The notes under the pieces were generated by a model, which was not told where the DNA came from, made no database searches, and saw nothing but the letters and a program-made list of their open reading frames with translations. A DNA stretch of 7,306 nucleotides, taken from the NCBI GenBank assembly GCA_007135355.1, contig SLJA01000157.1, forward strand, positions 1 through 7,306, given 5' to 3'. Position 1 is the first letter of the stretch; every line of letters starts with the position of its first letter. Positions 5,856 through 7,306 of the stretch are shown here, one piece after another. Made by a program: the position numbers and the translations under genes. This stretch comes from Wenzhouxiangella sp. Lineage in GTDB: Bacteria > Pseudomonadota > Gammaproteobacteria > Xanthomonadales > Wenzhouxiangellaceae.

Positions 5856-6530
5856 TTACAGCGTAGCCAGCCAAATGTAGTGCCGCGCCCCCTTGCCGGC
5901 GCGGTGAGGACGGACGATTTTCAGTTCGGTCTTGAAGCCGGCACGCTTCAGTCGAAGGTCAAACTGCGCATCCGGCCCGGCTGACCACACGGCCAGCACC
6001 CCGCCGGGACGCAAGGCGGCTTTGGCCGCGGCCAGGCCTTCCAGGCCATACAGCCAATCGTTTTCGCGGCGGATGACGGCCTGCGGGCCGTTGTCGACGT
6101 CCAGCAGAATGGCATCGAAAGCACCGACCTGCTCGCGCATCAGTTGGGCGACATCGCCCACGTAGACAGTGCTGCGCGGATCATCGAGCGGATGGCCGGC
6201 GGGGCCGCCGATCCATTGCCGGTGCCAGTCGACCACCTCGGGCACCAGCTCGGCAACAACAATTTCGGCTCTGGGCCCAGTGGCGGCCAGCGCCGCAGCC
6301 TGGGTAAAGCCCATGCCCAGCCCACCGACCAGAATTCTCGGGGCGTCCTGGTTGGCCAATCGTTCCACCGCCAACTCGGCCAAGGCTTGTTCAGAACCGT
6401 GGACACGGCTGTTCATCAACTCCCCGCGGCCAGGAATGACGATCGAGAACTTGTCCTTGTGCTCGTAGAGCAGCAGCGATTTGCGGGTATCGGGAATGCG
6501 GGCTTCGGCCAGCAAGGTTGAGCGGCTCAT
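5856..6530 (-). CDS. Spermidine-synthase-like class I SAM-dependent methyltransferase
   Basis: The 224-residue soluble protein has a Rossmann methyltransferase fold of the spermidine-synthase-like superfamily. Motif I is RILVGGLGMGFT (65-76). The acidic residue ending strand 2 is Glu94 (VVAELVPEVV), Asp126 lies in YVGD, and ILLDVDNGP (141-149) is the DxxxGP-type loop. A short N-terminal beta region (LLLYEHKDKFSIVIPGRGELMNS type) replaces the longer N-terminal domain of true spermidine synthases (about 285 residues). The GGGDG signature of aminopropyltransferases is GGLGMG here, with Met for Asp, so polyamine synthesis is unlikely. It is better seen as a methyltransferase of unknown substrate. 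The gene follows the DedA gene by 39 nt on the same strand and is probably cotranscribed with it. The ATG has no recognisable Shine-Dalgarno. No in-frame ATG, GTG or TTG occurs in the 39-nt spacer upstream of it. Confidence 0.82.
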   Translation of the reverse strand: MSRSTLLAEARIPDTRKSLLLYEHKDKFSIVIPGRGELMNSRVHGSEQALAELAVERLANQDAPRILVGGLGMGFTQAAALAATGPRAEIVVAELVPEVVDWHRQWIGGPAGHPLDDPRSTVYVGDVAQLMREQVGAFDAILLDVDNGPQAVIRRENDWLYGLEGLAAAKAALRPGGVLAVWSAGPDAQFDLRLKRAGFKTELKIVRPHRAGKGARHYIWLATL

Positions 6531-6569
6531 GATGGCATTGGTGTTGTTTGCTTCGGACGAAGAGAGATC

Positions 6570-7139
6570 TCAGCCTGTGGAGAACAGGCTGCCCGAGGTC
6601 GACAACAGCCAGTAGTAGGCATAAAACCGCGGGACGCGGAACAAGGCTGAGGCGGCGAGCACCTTGGTCCAGCGGATGCCCAGCACGCCCGCGGTCCAGC
6701 AGGTTACCGAATAAGGCAGCGGGGTAACTGAACCCAGGGCCACACCCCAGAAGCCGTACTTGCGCAGGAAGTTGCGGTGGTCTTCCTTGAACTCACCGAA
6801 CAAGCGCTGGCACCAGCGAAAGTGTCCAAGCCAGCGGCCGATGCCGTATCCGGTCATTCCAGCCACCACGGACACCATACCCAAAATGCCGACATAGACG
6901 GGCCAATTGTCCGAAAGCGGGCTTTTGACAATCACCGCCAGCAGGATATCGGGCGGAAACGGAGTCACCAGAGTATCGGTGACCATCAGAATCACCGCCA
7001 GTCCGAGGAATCCGACACGATCGACGACCCAGGTCGTCACCGCGGTCATCTCGTCCTCGTAGACGAAGCCGAGCACCGCCATGACCGTGATCAGGGCCAA
7101 CACGCCGATAAAAGCCTTGATCAGATTTTGCTGGATCAT
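6570..7139 (-). CDS. DedA/VTT-domain (SNARE-associated family) inner-membrane protein
   Basis: The 189-residue polytopic membrane protein belongs to the DedA/VTT superfamily, YqaA-like in size. Hydrophobic segments lie at about 8-27, 43-72, 82-100, 128-153 and 158-180. Family features are the reentrant-type segment with TDTLVTPFPPD (54-64), GYGIGRWLG (97-105), a charged stretch EFKEDHRNFLRKYG (116-129), then GSVTPLPYSVTCWTAG (136-151) ending in a membrane segment with RVPRF (168-172). Members act as lipid scramblases or flippases (undecaprenyl phosphate and phosphatidylethanolamine transport are reported for DedA proteins), but the substrate here is unknown. The product begins MIQQNLIKAF. No Shine-Dalgarno precedes its ATG, and the predicted promoter gives a very short leader. 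It is the first gene of a unit with the methyltransferase gene. Confidence 0.85.
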   Translation of the reverse strand: MIQQNLIKAFIGVLALITVMAVLGFVYEDEMTAVTTWVVDRVGFLGLAVILMVTDTLVTPFPPDILLAVIVKSPLSDNWPVYVGILGMVSVVAGMTGYGIGRWLGHFRWCQRLFGEFKEDHRNFLRKYGFWGVALGSVTPLPYSVTCWTAGVLGIRWTKVLAASALFRVPRFYAYYWLLSTSGSLFSTG

Positions 7140-7160
7140 GGAAGACCGAAAGCCGTAGGG

Positions 7161-7189
7161 ACGGTATGGAACACTTTGGGTAGCGTCAA
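7161..7189 (-). promoter_or_regulatory. Sigma70-like promoter of the DedA-methyltransferase unit
   Basis: On the minus strand TTGACG (7184-7189, 5/6 to the -35 consensus) is followed after exactly 17 bp by TACCGT (7161-7166, 3/6 to the -10 consensus). Transcription would start near 7154 and leave about 15 nt before the ATG. The good -35, correct spacing and position support it, while the poor -10 limits confidence. Confidence 0.45.
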
Positions 7190-7234
7190 GACCAGCGAAA
7201 AGCCAAAAGATTTCCTGGGTTCATCACTTTCTTT

Positions 7235-7306
7235 CTAGGCCGTCGCCAGCGTCTCGATCTTCATCAACCCTGCACGGTCAGGGTGCGCCCTCAGGAAGTT
7301 CTCCCG
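7235..7306 (-). CDS. C-terminal end of an unidentified - strand gene (5' part outside the window)
   Basis: On the minus strand the frame is open from the window edge to a TAG at 7235-7237, giving 23 residues that end in AGLMKIETLATA. The composition is that of an ordinary soluble protein. The stop lies 95 bases upstream of the DedA start, with that gene's likely promoter between them, so the two are probably separate transcription units. I do not recognise the family. A forward frame is also open over these bases but has no start and no signal. Confidence 0.4.
   Translation of the reverse strand, partial: RENFLRAHPDRAGLMKIETLATA

Noticed and set aside
6526..6537. Mini-frame ATG-CCA-TCA-TGA overlapping the methyltransferase start
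   Set aside because: It has three codons and no ribosome-binding site. An overlap of this size occurs readily by chance.
7191..7217. Imperfect hairpin (CCAG-GAAA with a bulged partner) in front of the DedA promoter
   Set aside because: The stem is A/T-rich with a bulge and no T tract follows, so neither a terminator nor a riboswitch is supported.
6777..7238. Plus-strand open frame of 153 codons across the DedA gene and its promoter
   Set aside because: It reads as a histidine/aspartate-rich sequence antisense to a clear membrane protein, with no ribosome-binding site.

Overview
The window looks like chromosomal DNA of a GC-rich gammaproteobacterium. The grounds are a SohB-type S49 peptidase very close in sequence to the E. 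coli family, a large secreted subtilase with a short C-terminal tail of a kind I associate with Lysobacterales/Wenzhouxiangella-like bacteria, and strongly GC-biased codons in most genes. The taxon is inferred from family resemblance only. I see no tRNA, rRNA, CRISPR array or intact mobile element.

Left part, + strand (1-1996): the 3' end of a small membrane protein gene, a compact intrinsic terminator, then a regulatory stretch of about 90 bp with an extended -10 element and three PhoB-type half-sites at exact 11-bp spacing. These lie directly upstream of a Na+/phosphate cotransporter gene whose product carries a C-terminal PhoU-like domain. The Pho box and the predicted function agree, so this is probably a single-gene, phosphate-regulated unit. 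The gene is visibly less GC-rich than its neighbours.

Middle, + strand (2001-5751): an intergenic region with a small hairpin, a REP/RAYT-like sequence and a 14-bp near-palindrome precedes sohB, an inner-membrane-anchored serine peptidase. A second small hairpin follows sohB. Next is an 806-residue exported S8 (subtilisin-like) protease with a signal peptide, a proline-rich segment, a propeptide that looks internally duplicated, a complete Asp/His/Ser triad, a putative calcium loop and a C-terminal beta-sandwich domain.

Right part, - strand (5856-7306): a two-gene transcription unit converges on the protease gene. It encodes a DedA/VTT-family membrane protein followed, 39 nt later, by a spermidine-synthase-like Rossmann methyltransferase. 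A sigma70-like promoter sits in front of the DedA gene, and the last 23 codons of another - strand gene close the window. A long-armed inverted repeat sits between the convergent units.

No clear new defence or mobile system is present. The observations most worth checking are the triple Pho box and its promoter geometry, the compositional difference of the transporter gene, the protease's C-terminal tail and duplicated propeptide, and the missing aminopropyltransferase signature in the SpeE-like protein.
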